From the NCBI GenBank assembly GCA_018340805.1, contig JACMZG010001911.1, positions 35,551,248-35,615,247 on the forward strand: a DNA stretch of 64,000 nucleotides. The letters run 5' to 3'. Of the stretch, positions 11,101 through 22,342 are shown one piece after another; the stretch's first letter is position 1; the number at the start of each line of letters is the position of its first letter. This stretch comes from Microvelia longipes. Taxonomy: Eukaryota > Arthropoda > Insecta > Hemiptera > Veliidae. The notes beneath the pieces were generated by a model. The model was not told the DNA's origin and did no database searches. It saw only the letters and a list, made by a program, of their open reading frames with translations. The translations under genes were made by a program, and so were the position numbers.

Positions 11101-13980
11101 TACCCTACAATTCTCCTGAGTCTTTTAATAATAAATAAATCAGGGAAGGCAATGAATTCAAAAATTTTTCCCATTCTGCACTTGGGTGCAAAAAAACATG
11201 TGAGGGAAAAATTAACATGACTCCCTGCAAACTAAAACATTTGTCAGTTTGAAGATTCATACAATAGTAAAAAGTTGCCTAGCTATGTTTAAAACAATTG
11301 TATGTATTTTATGATCCTTGTTTTGTATTTTAGAATGTGGCATTTCTACAGTAAATATCAAAAGAGGGCTAGATGGTCTGGGGAAGATGGCAGGCGTGGG
11401 AGATTGGCCCTGGCATGTTGCTTTATTTAAAGCTGGAACACATTTATGTGATGCTACTCTTGTTGATATGGAATGGGTTGCTTCAACTGCTTCATGTTTT
11501 CTTGGGTAATGATTTATTACATTTACAAAATTAAAATGCTTATAGAAATTAATATGTTTATCCAATTTTCATATAAATTAATATTTATTTTGCCTTATGC
11601 ACAATAATGCCACCGCCTCCGTGGCCGTTAAGGCATTAGTCTTTACACTGACCTTTGACACCCACGGAGGTCTGGGGTTCACATCCCAGGTTACGCTCTC
11701 AGTTTATAGAAGATTATTGTTTAGATAAATTATCGCCAACTTTAGACTACACATTGAGCGTAACGGTTGCTACTACCACCCGAGGTGGTTCCCGCAGGGG
11801 TTATCCCTGATGAGCCGCAAGGCTCTAAACGGGCATTATTATTTATTATATGGCACAATTAATTCAACTTCTGTCATTCAATATTAAGTCTGCCAATGTT
11901 GTTCTCTATGATTTCTGAAAACAAAATGTTACTTCATTTTTCAGCCTTTGTTAAAACCTTTTTTCAGGCAAGACAAAGCAGAATGGATAGTTAGAGCAGG
12001 CAGTACTAGACTTGCCTCTACATCACCATGGCAACAAGAGAGATACATAGTTGGTATGGTAAAATCTCCAGTAGAAGGAAGTACTATAGTTTTATTAAAA
12101 TTGAATAAACCATTTGCATCATCTGATTTTGTGAGACCGGCTTGCTTACCTAGTCCAACATTTAACTTTACTTATTGCAACACATTAGGATGGTCCAGTC
12201 AGAGTAAGTACTAATGTTCAGTGTACCTACACAAATAATTATTTTAGAGTAAGGTTTTATTAAAATCCTAGGTGAAAATATTATTTTTAGTCTTACTAAG
12301 TATTATAAATAACTATTAGATGTAGATTCATTAAAGCTTAGAACTGTTATGTAATGATTTACTTTATCTTATAACATTATATATACATTCATTATTAGAT
12401 AAAATATTGTCTTTAAGATAGATTAAGTATACTGTGCGCTCCAGGAATTCTTCAAAGAAGAACAGCTGCTCTTAATACGGCAAATTTTATAAGGTGTTTC
12501 TCTCTAAGCTCCTATTTTCTATACATAGAATATTTATACAATAATGACTTCTTAAAGCGCAGTGGAGTGATACTCAATATACAAAAAAAAATTTAAATAA
12601 ATTAAATACTTTTATTAAATAAATTATTTTGTGGAGAGACGTGTTGGTTTTTTGTATATTTATACAATACTTTCCACCCAGCTCATTATCAATTGGCTTA
12701 AGCACACGGAAAAACTAAGCATTGCTTTGCCCATGATAAGTTATTATATTATTATGATCATTTTTTTTAAAATAAGTGTAAGGCTCTTCTGCTAAGTGTG
12801 GGGGTAAAATTAGCTTAAATAAAATCAATTTTCCAACATTAATATACAAATACAAGTGACACAGTGAAAGCATGCATTTAAATGTACTTCTTAAATTGCC
12901 TTTTTATTTAAACACCAAGTTGGTTCAAATTATGCAAAGATAAATGAAGTGCTGTCAAGGGATTTTTAGAACTGAAGGTATATAAATTGGAGGTTATTTC
13001 ACCCCTACTGTAAGCCAGAGAGCCTTACTGTTTTCCCAAAACTTTATGCACATCAAAGATTTGTTCATTTCAATCCGTCAACAATATTTGCAGGTAAAAA
13101 TAACTGTAAAGATTGCTATTTATTCCTTAATGCGATTCCATTCTGTCAACGTATAGTTAGCTTTATTGTTAATCTGAATCTCAGATTATTATTGATTTTT
13201 ATAGGATGTTGTGTGACTCAATGACTTTCCGAGAGACTTTTAATATGACATATCTAAAATATTTAATAATTGTTTTCTCTTTTCATAATTATAATCCCGG
13301 TAAATGTTTAAATGATCAAATAAAATAATTACTTTAAAATTATTATCTATTTTCAGGAACAATGCTGCAGAGGGTAGAACTAAGGATGAGTGTAATGGAA
13401 CAATGCTCTAATATTAGTATTACTACTGTAAATAGCATTTGCACTGACTCTCATTACAATAATGAAGACTGCATGGTATGTGTATTTGATATCTTAAGGT
13501 AGTATTAATTTTGTTTTAAAGTTTTATGTTAAAAATACTACTATCCTAGAAAGAAATGTTTTTGCATTCAGCAAAGTTTTTTTTTTTTTGGAAAATATGA
13601 ACTCTCTGACTAGTTAGTTGCAACACTTGCTGAGTGTATTTCACTATTTCCCCAACTGGATTTGATCAGTTGCTTTCGACATTAAATGTGATATGATTTT
13701 TACACTATGATTATTTTATAACGATAAATATAATTAAAATTGATTAAATTTATTATTATTAGCTTTGTAAATTTAATGTTTTGTTATCTAAATTATTTTT
13801 TAGGAGGAGGAATATGCAGGAGCTCCAATGATATGCTTAGAAAATGATTCTTGGGCTTTAGCTGGTGTGTCTAACTGGAGAATAGCATGCTCTAAAATAG
13901 GAGATGGAAGACCTAGATTATATGATTCTATTATTTCTAATATAGACTGGATTAAAACTGTAGTTAAAGATAAACAATGA
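1305..13980 (+). CDS. Corin-like type II transmembrane mosaic serine protease homologue, catalytically inactive
   Basis: Coding exons 1305-1464, 2777-2993, 5236-5389, 6116-6321, 7329-7549, 8049-8243, 8873-8947, 9589-9724, 9967-10112, 11334-11505, 11968-12203, 13357-13475 and 13804-13980 have GT-AG borders and compatible phases, giving 737 aa. Domains: cytosolic tail 1-30; TM about 31-53 after a Cys-rich start (PCCCVSAF); SEA about 60-170; Frizzled CRD about 207-317 (CHSMELPYC, CRSFCKEFW); two LDLa about 320-385 with intact Ca-binding CDGxxDCxDxSDE; SRCR-like about 410-503 (SLCRTLSFR); trypsin-like fold about 505-737 (GDWPWHVALF, LVDMEWVAS, RPACLP). This is the corin order, with fewer Frizzled and LDLa modules than human corin. 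His57 is Ser (TASC for AAHC), Asp102 is Thr (TIVLL for DIALL) and Ser195 is Ala (YAGAP for DSGGP); the IVGG start is GLDG. The fold cysteines remain and the frame is open, so I read it as a secreted-face pseudo-protease acting in binding rather than cleavage. Family assignment is firm; ligand and role are unknown. Confidence 0.9.
1576..1829. repeat. Recent 138-bp tandem duplication
   Basis: Unit 1 begins at 1576 and unit 2 at 1714. They match almost base for base across motifs such as GTAAAGACTTGGTAACCTGC and CATTTAACAAA, with only a few substitutions. It lies in the first coding intron of the corin-like gene. Confidence 0.9.
3170..3983. mobile_element. 814-bp element with about 100-bp terminal inverted repeats
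   Basis: The left end begins AATCGGGTACGGGGTACCTC and the right end is its reverse complement with two mismatches over the first 36 bp. Inverted similarity continues inwards: GCTCATC and CGCTTTGCTTGTCTTTAG on the left match CTAAGGACAAGCGAAGC and GATGAGC on the right. There is no transposase ORF, so it resembles a non-autonomous DNA transposon. It lies in the corin-like intron 2994-5235. I could not fix the target-site duplication. Confidence 0.75.
4460..4520. repeat. Hairpin inverted repeat
   Basis: AGCTATTTTGAGGCAATAT is followed after a short loop by its near-exact reverse complement, giving arms of about 24 bp. GCCTCAAAAA recurs at 4547-4556, beside the next hairpin. Intronic. Confidence 0.75.
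4554..4581. repeat. Perfect 12-bp stem with a GAAA loop
   Basis: AAAAGTGTAGAC and GTCTACACTTTT flank the tetranucleotide GAAA. As RNA this would be a stable GNRA-type tetraloop hairpin. It lies 33 bp after the previous hairpin, whose loop also contains ACGAAAGT, so both may come from one element. Confidence 0.7.
5126..5191. repeat. (TA)n microsatellite next to an interspersed-repeat fragment
   Basis: Nearly pure TA run with two TAATA interruptions, just upstream of the corin-like exon at 5236. Bases 5098-5125 (CAGGTAGCACAACTAGACCC) match the end of the interspersed family also seen on the minus strand at 37060 and 58364. Confidence 0.9.
5510..5985 (-). mobile_element. tRNA-derived SINE-like element, minus strand
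   Basis: Read on the minus strand, the head near 5985-5905 begins GGGGTGTAATGGTTAACAC, an A-box-like stretch, and then has GAGTTCAATCCTGG, close to the tRNA B box. A GC-richer unrelated body continues to about 5510. It lies within the corin-like intron 5390-6115. An 86-codon open frame on the same strand is part of the element, not a gene. The acceptor-stem halves do not pair well enough for a functional tRNA. Confidence 0.65.
11606..11852 (+). mobile_element. tRNA-derived SINE with target-site duplication
   Basis: The head has an A-box-like TGGCCGTTAAGG and a B-box-like GGTTCACATCC 50 bases later. The body includes CACCCGAGGTGGTTCCCGCA and the 3' end is an ATT/TTA tail. The 7-bp direct repeat GCACAAT flanks it at 11599-11605 and 11853-11859. 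It lies in the corin-like intron 11506-11967, sense to the host gene. Confidence 0.8.
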
Positions 13981-14045
13981 TACTCGTTATACTAGTCTAA
14001 ATGATACCTTTTACTCTCAGTTAGTAGAGTTAAAAAATAACTATC

Positions 14046-14459
14046 TACAGTCTATCGTTTAGTTTAAAAATCCCCAAGGTCATAAGTATTTTGGGGATTC
14101 ACCAATCAGAGAAGTCGCTGCCAACCTCTCACTTATAAAGAGAAAAAAAATCCCTACCACAATAACCGCTATAGGGAAAAAACCTTCTTCCCGGCAATCA
14201 TTCACTATGTTTGCGGTTCTTCTTTTGATTACATCGTTTTGAAAACTACTTTCAAATTAATCTTAAAATGATTTAAAATAAAACTATGTAAGAAAACACA
14301 AAAGAAATGTAAGAAAACATCGCCAAGAAAATACGGGTAAAATAACCTTATTTGTTTACATAGTTTTTTCCCGCTCCCTTCTTGCAGGGTTTTTTTTCTT
14401 TAGAAACAGTGGTGTTTAAACTGACCAGTCAAGATTTTTAAACTAAACGATAGACTGTA
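14046..14459. mobile_element. Tc1/mariner-type MITE
   Basis: Perfect terminal inverted repeats start CAGTCTATCGTTTAGTTTAA at 14048 and end with the reverse complement at 14457. TA dinucleotides flank them at 14046-14047 and 14458-14459. The CAGT start and TA duplication are typical of Tc1/mariner elements. The internal 350 bp has no transposase frame. It begins 65 bp after the corin-like stop codon and may lie in its 3' UTR. Confidence 0.85.
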
Positions 14460-17400
14460 AAGTTTGTTTTTAATAACAGACAAAACAATGAATTGCCTTT
14501 CTAAAAGGTACTATAAATATAAATTTAATGTCCTTTGAAATTTCCATAAAAATAAATTAAAAAATGAGACGCTATATTTATAAATATATTAAGAAAATCT
14601 AATCATTCAGTTCACTTTACTGAAATGGATTTTAGATTTTCGTCCAGTTTTGTCAAAATATGTGTCTATATTCAAACAATTTTCATAGTTTGTTTATTGT
14701 CTTTTTATCACATTGTTGTTTAAAAAACACTCAGCTAAGGTATTAGAATGTAGGAAAAAAGCACACGGAAAAATATTACAATTGTGTTTTTAACTTTACT
14801 TCAATGCCTTAATTAATAATTCAAGCTGTTAATTAATGTTACAGTAATAACATAATTACTACTTGCTGTCTTCAGGCCTGCTTTGCGGGTTTAGGTTTGT
14901 TTAACTATCTAAACTTAGATAGTTATAACAAGTAGGTAATTGTATATTTTTTTACTTAAAATATATAATAAATGCAATCATTATTCACTTAATACACAAC
15001 TGGTAATTAAGATAAATAAAACTGGTCATTCAATTTCATTGATAAAAATGTTAGCTACTATTGGTATTTTTTGTAAAAAATTACATTTATTTATACAGTT
15101 TTGTGACATAAAGGGTATTCCAGGTAGGGTTTATAATTAGAGATGAGTTGTTTTGGTACCCTGGCTTTCAGATGTAAGCCTAAAGTAAAGTGTAAATGTT
15201 ACTTATTTTTTATTACTCTATACCTCAGAAAAATAGCATATACTCTACATGGCTGTGAATGACTTTTTTACCTCAACACCTTTTACTGACTTGCTTTGCT
15301 CGCCAGTAAATATAGTTGCTTTGGTAAAAAAAAAAATCATTTTGCAGCTTATAATAAATATACTATTTAACTCGAAAAATTTAAATCAAAGAAAAAAAAA
15401 TTATCATAGGTAAAATAAGCAGATAATCCTACCCTATTAACGAAGAGTCTGCAATATTTTAAGTATGATACTAAAAGCAACGGAAGTATTAATACTTTAA
15501 ATGTGGCTGTGCTAAAAAGTCTTCTGTCTAGAGCAATAAATCATATTGCTATGGAAAAATGCCATAGTAAGTAAACATTTGTCTACTTACCCAAATGAGT
15601 ACATATTTTATTAAAAGTTTAATTAAATTATTTTAATTTTTGTGTATAAGTACAATTTTAATTATTGTAAATAATACTTTAATAGAATATTTTAAATTTT
15701 ATATTGACTTTGTAGATTAATGTTGCAGTTTTTATCAAGTCACAAAGTATGTTTAGGTAATTTACATGTTAAATATTTTATAATATAAGAAAAAGTATAA
15801 TATTAGAATGCCAAATACCCTTTCAATTTAAGAATTAAGACTAAGTTTGTTTATAATGTAAATTTTTGTATTGTTCATTTTTGTAAATAAAATAATATGT
15901 TATGTTTTTATTGTTTGTGGTTCCTTCATTTGGTGATTGTGTACAATAACATCAACACCAACATCTTTCCACTAACTAAAAACTTCATTAAGCAGAGCCG
16001 GCTTTAGGCAATAATGCCATCCATCTACAGTGCTGTGGCAAGATGTCTTTTAATACATGGAATCTTACTGAAGTTATAGTTATGTTAATAGTTTTTTAAA
16101 CTATAAAAAATGACAGGAATTATTTGAAATTGAATTTTTTTTAAAGAATTTCAAGTGGTTTCAAAAAAGAAGTCTTATTTCAAGAATATTTTTAGAAGAT
16201 ACACTCCAATATAACTTCTAAAATTGATCTATATACGTATTCCTATCATAAGTAATTAAACTAGCATATTTTGCAAAAAAATCCAAAATAATTTTAATAA
16301 ATCAAAGCTAGCACAAGCCACTTGCCAATTTCTTTTCCCCTTTTTTATCTTCATTATACAAGGGATGCACATCTGAACAGTTTTACCCTAAATAGAAACA
16401 GAGAAATCAAGTTGTCAATAAAATTAGAAAAACTTGCAAAGAATACTGTTAATGTTTATAACCTAAATCTTTGATAATAAACAAATCAAGTGTGATGCAA
16501 ATCACTTAAAAATAAAGTCTCTCCGCACACCAACAACCACAACCACTTGTTGCATTGTAGGGGTACTCTTTACCATTTACATGCTAAAGAGTAAATTCAA
16601 TAGTAATTAAGTTCAATTCAAAATAAATATACTTTTTATTATTGGTTCAAAACATCCACATTAGATAAACAAAGGTAAAAATATATCAGAAATTAATACA
16701 AATTTACTACATAAATAAATAAAATTAACTTAAATTATTTAGTAACCATTTTTGATTAAAAAAGTGTTAAGTATTAATAATATTTTTTGTCATTAAATAA
16801 GGTTTTAAGTTACAATATCAGTTTTTAACTGAAAAAAGTATATATTTTTAAAATAAAAATATACAAAAATAAACAAAACTTATACATCTAATGTAATAAA
16901 TAATGACTAGAATTAAATAATATGAAATGCTCAATTAAGTTAAATAAATGGAATGATTAAGAAAAATACATTATCTGCTTTTGATGTGTGTCTAACTTTA
17001 AAGGTGAGTAAAGAAAACAAACATATACATATGTTTCCTACACGTTCTTTTTTCACCATAAAAAAATTAAATAATTACTGTAACACACAATTTTTTAACT
17101 AATTTTTAAACAATAGAGAAATGAAATAGATACAGTTCATGAATTATAAATAAAAAACTAATTACAATCCTTCCAGTTAAAATATATTTATATTATAAGT
17201 ATGGATAAAAGATAAAAATTATGAGATTAAAATTAAGAAGAAACGTATAACTAATAATTTTAAAAATATAATTAAACTTAAAATGAATTTGATCGAGAAA
17301 TAACAAAATACAATATAATTCATTCATGTAACATTTTGGTTGGTCTTGGACCAGGTTTATAGTGGAATAGAATCAACAAGTGAATACCCCCCCCTAAAAC

Positions 17401-17719
17401 TATGCAAATTTCCATTGATCAAGATGGTGCACAAAATCCATTGATTCAAGTGCACAAAAAATCTTTTTAATTAAAATTAAATCATATTGTTGTCAAAGTG
17501 TCAAATAATGTAATTAAATGTAGAGTTCATGTTTGTAATAATCATGTTCATATTCTATTTCATACTTATTTGTAATAAATTATTTTCAATAAAAATATTA
17601 ATAAACAATTAGACAAAAAATATGAAGAATATATTAAAAATAACCAGTTATCAAAACAAACGTTATCTAAGAACTTAGAATAGTACCATATATAGCAAGA
17701 GCACATAGATAACACGAAA
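14460..17719. other. Intergenic, AT-rich, no gene seen
   Basis: No open frame with coding character. TAGTGGAATAGAATCAACAA at 17359-17378 matches the terminus of the element at 22343, so a broken copy starts there. The rest is low-complexity AT-rich sequence. Confidence 0.5.
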
Positions 17720-18472
17720 GCTGATTCACTGGTGGTCTTAACTAAGGTTGCAAACCTAACAAAATAAAACATGTTTTATTAATCAAAGATGGCAATACTT
17801 CCAGTAGTTGAAGCATTAAATGAAATGATTAATTAATGCATTAATTATTAATTATAAATTAATAAAATGGTTAATTATAATTTTTAAGTATGATAAATAG
17901 TATTTTAATGATTCTAACAAGAAACATGTTATATGTACATATAACATTATTGAGGTGATCGATAGCAGAGATGTGTGTTGTGTTTAAATAAATAATTTAA
18001 ATAAATAATAAATTAATTAAATAAATAAATATTAATAAATAAAGTAAATAAATAATACGATTCTTTCACAAAGGGGTTACTTTATGTATTATTCCAGTGT
18101 TTAAATAAGACTGTTTTCTATTACATGTTTATGAAATATTGCTTGCTTATTACAACATTTTATTCGGATTGCCTCCTGTTTGTTTTGTTGATAAACTTTC
18201 AAACAGATTTTTAATATAGTGGTTTGTACAGCTATTAATTTCCTCAAAAATTCCAAAGGAAATGTGAGCATTACTTTCTATAGGTAGGGTTTCTAATAAA
18301 TGAAATATGACTGGGGAAACAGTAGGTGAGGTAAAATATTCTATGGCAGAATACAAAACAAAATTTAAAAGTGGCGGGCTAGGACGACAGCTATGTAAGA
18401 ATGGCAACATAAAAAACAAAAAATGTTTTGTTATTAGGTGGTACCTCTACTTAAGACCACCAGTGAACTAGC
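17720..18472. mobile_element. 753-bp candidate element bounded by inverted repeats
   Basis: The left end has TTCACTGGTGGTCTTAA; the right end carries the reverse complement (TTAAGACCACCAGTGAA). The similarity runs about 45 bp inwards with mismatches. A third copy of the terminus is at 24345-24385. No transposase frame is seen. Confidence 0.55.
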
Positions 18473-20207
18473 TTTAGTGTTATCAATAAGTTTTAAATAT
18501 CCAGTTGTCTGGGCTCTGATTATACAGTACAGTACTTTAATCACATATAAATAAGGTATAAATACAAAATAACCTTCTTCAACAATACAGAATGACAGGC
18601 AATATGACAGAGCGTAACCTACTTATGAAAACAAAAATATGCCACTTAAGACATTAACTTACACAATTAAGCAACACTAATTTAACCCTAGCATTAAAAC
18701 TTTCTTTTGTTGACAACAGGGGAAATACAGTAGTAAATTCACTTGTTGATTCTTTTTTTCACTCTGAGAAGGTTATTAAAAATAATCACTAACTTTACAA
18801 CACAAAAACATTTATCAGAAGACTTTAAAGTTTTCTTATAACATTAATTTACTATCACCTATGAAAACATTAACACAGTAAATATGAAGGGATATACAGA
18901 AAGAAATAGACAAGTGCAATTAATAATCATTTCAATAATTAATTTTAGTGAGTTTCCCTAACAAAAAACAATTTATTAGAATATTCTCAAAATCATTTCT
19001 TAAACTTATGTTTCAAAAAGTACGAGGATTTCTTCTTATATCTATCTTTGGTTCCAAAAAATAACTTTATAAAGTTAAATAACTACTTTTATATGGTTAA
19101 ACATCAATATAAGATAATGTATAAATACAAATAGAAACTAATAGCACACAACAACTATCTGGACAGATGGTTTAGTATAATAATGTATGGCTATTGGTTT
19201 AGAAACATAAAGAATAAAAGTGAGTAGTTTTGCAGACTACCATAAATGATGATGGAATTAAAAATTTGAAATGTTTTTTTTTAAATATCAGGGGTATGAA
19301 TGATAGCAGTCCACCCCTTGCACTCTGGTGGCCCCTGGTAGAAACCCAAGAAAGTAATGTTAAAAGAGCCAAAAAAATTATTTACGTTTTTATACTTCCT
19401 CAAAATTTGTTAAAAAAATATCTTTCTTAGTTGCTTAAGAGTATACTTCAATCCATATAGTATAATTTGAAACACAATTTTGGCACATTACAATACTTAG
19501 AAAAGTTACATAGCCAAAAAACATACCCTAGCACATGCAAAAAGTCAATTAGGAAAATTAATTAAGTAGATCAAATACTTGGATCTAAATTTACCATCTT
19601 CATCTATTTTTGAATTAGGGTGTTCGAAATCAAAACAAAATTACTATAGATGATAAAATTAAAAATTGTATCCACTTCCTGAGGAACAAGTAATAAGTAA
19701 TGTTGGGAATAGTCATTTTAAAAGGAGGAAATGAAAGAAGAGAGAAAGCCAACATTTTTTAGAGGGATCCTGGGTTGGAGGATAATATTAGATTCTTCTA
19801 AGTGATTAGTTCAAATATTTTTCAGAGAGCTCATTACTAGAACGGTTTCTGTAATACATTATGATTTTTGCCAGTTGCAAATTTAAAATTCGAGGCAAGA
19901 ATCTAAAAACAAGCCTAAATGTAATCTTAATAAGTGTGTATATCCATGGAAATGTGATCTCAACACAACACAACTACCGTATTTTGCTTGTTTGCTTTTT
20001 ATGTACTACTTCAATTATTGTTTGTGTGTGATTCTTTCAATATATATCAATCTAAATTAGAAGAAGATAGCAAAATTGGACAGACGGTTAATTTTGCAAA
20101 AGTAAATAAATCAAGAACTTTAAATTTGTTCATTAATTTTTTACACTCATTCAACAGATCATCCAACTCTTAATATAGCTTAAGTTTAAAAATAGAAATT
20201 CTTATAG
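18473..20207. other. Intergenic, no gene seen
   Basis: AT-rich sequence between the candidate element and the MITE near PIS. Short open frames have no recognisable protein similarity. Confidence 0.4.
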
Positions 20208-20377
20208 TATAACACACAGTTAAAATCAGTTGAAAAGCGTGGGAAAATACAGGGACGGAGCCAATGAGGTTACTTCTAGATGTTAAACCACACCCACAAT
20301 TTTAAATCTGCCTAAACTTATTGGTTCTTCAACTCTATTTTCCTACACTGTCAACTGAATTTTAACCGTGTGTTATA
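20208..20377. mobile_element. 170-bp MITE downstream of PIS
   Basis: TATAACACACAGTTAAAATC at the left end matches the reverse complement of the right end, with about 26-bp arms, one substitution and a one-base slip. The centre is GC-richer. It lies 240 bp beyond the PIS stop codon, so it may be in the 3' UTR or just downstream. Confidence 0.75.
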
Positions 20378-20616
20378 TTATAGCTTTATTTAACACTACC
20401 ATTTTTACTTTATTAAAAAAAGGAACGGTATGGATAAATATTTGTGAGCATTTAAATACCTAATTTGAAGGGATAAACAACATCAAATGCATTATGTTTG
20501 GAGAAAACAGTTAAATTATATGCACATTCTGATTTTACATTTGCTTAATATATTTTATAAAGGATCAACCGTTGGTTTGTATTATCCACATTTTACCTAG
20601 TATAATTATAACACAT

Positions 20617-21258
20617 TTAGTTGTTCTTTTTCCTATCCTCATAATCAATTAATGCAATATTATTACACGCAACATATCCATGTACAACTGAAATAAGAGA
20701 TTTAATAACAGCAAATGGTCCAGTAATATAAGCGACAAGATGGAACAGAGGAATACCAGCAATCAACGGTCCAGGTGAGAAGTGAATCAGATAAAGTGAA
20801 ATGTAGAATGCTTCGTTGAGAGTACAAGCCCAGAATAAAACAGTACGATTGGTGTAGTAGACTCTCATTATTGGGTTACTGGATAGATCAATAAACTTGT
20901 GACTAGCTTTACCCTGAAGAATTGATGAATGTAAATAAATCCAGTGACAAGCGATATCGATAACCATACTTAGTTGAAATAAGAACATATACTTACGATA
21001 AAAGAAACTTAAAACAACAAGTAAACCCATAGTACCGCATCTATCTGTCAGCTGATCTAACATGGCTCCAAACTTTGTACTTTGATTGAAATATCTTGCA
21101 GCATGACCATCTACAGCATCAAGTAAGCCTCCTATAGCGTAACACCAACCAGCAATAACGTAGCTTGTAGGCATGTAATAAAACGATATAATAGTTAGTA
21201 TAATTCTTGCATACCCAATAATGTTGGGAACAAATAGAAAGACATTCTCTGTCATCAT
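20617..21258 (-). CDS. Pis: CDP-diacylglycerol--inositol 3-phosphatidyltransferase (phosphatidylinositol synthase)
   Basis: A single-exon gene of 213 aa. The enzyme joins CDP-diacylglycerol and myo-inositol to make phosphatidylinositol in the ER membrane. The CDP-alcohol phosphotransferase signature is complete: DAVDGHAAR, eight residues, then G-x3-D-x3-D (GAMLDQLTD). The N-terminus VFLFVPNIIGYARI is typical of eukaryotic PIS, and several hydrophobic membrane segments follow. Length fits the family. I chose the ATG at 21258 with A at -3; a second ATG follows at once, and an in-frame TTG three codons upstream is unlikely as a start. The gene is divergent from DAD1. An intronless form could reflect an old retrocopy or simple intron loss; the full motif argues for function. 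Confidence 0.95.
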   Translation of the reverse strand: MMTENVFLFVPNIIGYARIILTIISFYYMPTSYVIAGWCYAIGGLLDAVDGHAARYFNQSTKFGAMLDQLTDRCGTMGLLVVLSFFYRKYMFLFQLSMVIDIACHWIYLHSSILQGKASHKFIDLSSNPIMRVYYTNRTVLFWACTLNEAFYISLYLIHFSPGPLIAGIPLFHLVAYITGPFAVIKSLISVVHGYVACNNIALIDYEDRKKNN

Positions 21259-21825
21259 CTTCACCAACTTTGAATAAAAAATAGAACTTCAAACTATTTG
21301 AGATATAAACCAATTAATTGAAAAAGTCAAAACGGATATGAACCGGGATTGTTATGTAATTTTATATTGATTTTTATCCAAAAACAACAACGAAAGCACA
21401 ATTTTGATAATGTTATCAAACTATCATAAGCACAATCAACTTTATTCCACAATTTTCAAAAAATCACCACAACTTAAAAAATGTTGTATAACAGCAAAAG
21501 TAATAAACGACACTTTAATAATAAGCTAAAGTTTTTTTATTATACACCTAAAAGTAAAAAAAAAATCTACTTTATATTTAAAAAAAACAATAAATGCAAA
21601 GTATAATAAGGTTTACGATTAACGAAGAGTGATAAATGATTTTCTTGCAAATATAATATTTAATATTCGATGTGAACTGTCCAACATTTTGTTTTGGTTC
21701 TGATAAGAAAAAGAAGATCTCTTGAACTAGACACGTACACGAAATTGTTGTTTATAATTTCTATTTTAAAATTTTTACTGTTTATTTTGTTTCTATAATT
21801 TATTAATTGTGTTTCAAGAGTCATC
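21259..21825. promoter_or_regulatory. Shared 567-bp intergenic spacer between divergent PIS and DAD1
   Basis: The two ATGs face away from each other, so this spacer must contain both 5' UTRs and both promoters unless distant exons exist. It is AT-rich with A and T runs near 21530-21590. I see no certain TATA box or named factor site, so the bidirectional promoter is inferred from layout alone. Confidence 0.55.
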
Positions 21826-22164
21826 ATGAGTAATTTGTCTTCTGTAATTTCTAAATTTTGGAATGAATATTCAACCACTACTCCGAAAAGGTTGAAAATA
21901 ATAGACGTATACCTGCTGTATGTATTGCTTACCGGCGTTATACAGTTCGCCTATTGCTGTCTAGTTGGTACGTTTCCATTTAACTCATTTTTAAGTGGTT
22001 TCATATCCTGCGTTAGTTCCTTTGTGCTGGCTGTATGCCTCCGACTTCAAGTCAATCCGCAAAATAAAACTCAATTTACTGGGATAACACCAGAGAGAGG
22101 ATTTGCTGACTTCTTATTTGCACACGTCATCCTACATTTAGTTGTTGTGAATTTCATTGGTTAA
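21826..22164 (+). CDS. DAD1: DAD1, oligosaccharyltransferase subunit (defender against cell death 1)
   Basis: A complete 112-aa single-exon gene. DAD1/Ost2 is a small integral subunit of the ER oligosaccharyltransferase that N-glycosylates nascent proteins. The family hallmarks are visible: [16 protein letters not shown], the [12 protein letters not shown] segment, [17 protein letters not shown] and the C-terminal [21 protein letters not shown] ending in G at the last residue, as usual. Three membrane segments are expected. The start ATG at 21826 is preceded by TCATC, and length matches the 112-114 aa of animal DAD1. It is divergent from PIS, another ER membrane protein. Confidence 0.97.
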   Translation: MSNLSSVISKFWNEYSTTTPKRLKIIDVYLLYVLLTGVIQFAYCCLVGTFPFNSFLSGFISCVSSFVLAVCLRLQVNPQNKTQFTGITPERGFADFLFAHVILHLVVVNFIG

Positions 22165-22342
22165 GAAGATATAACGGACCTACGCTTACAGAAGAAGGAT
22201 GAAGACTTATTTATATACACCGTGACAAGGAGCTTTGTGCTTAATTTTTGTTTCCAGTTTTGACTGTGGTAAACTAACGTAGATTGAAGCCTTCACTTTG
22301 TTCCCCTTGAATTTCTTGGTGTGGTTCAAGCAGAATTCTTTC

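Noticed and set aside
21259..21267. Longer PIS N-terminus beginning with TTG
   Set aside because: Eukaryotic genes rarely start at TTG; the next in-frame ATG at 21258 has a good context and gives the usual PIS start.
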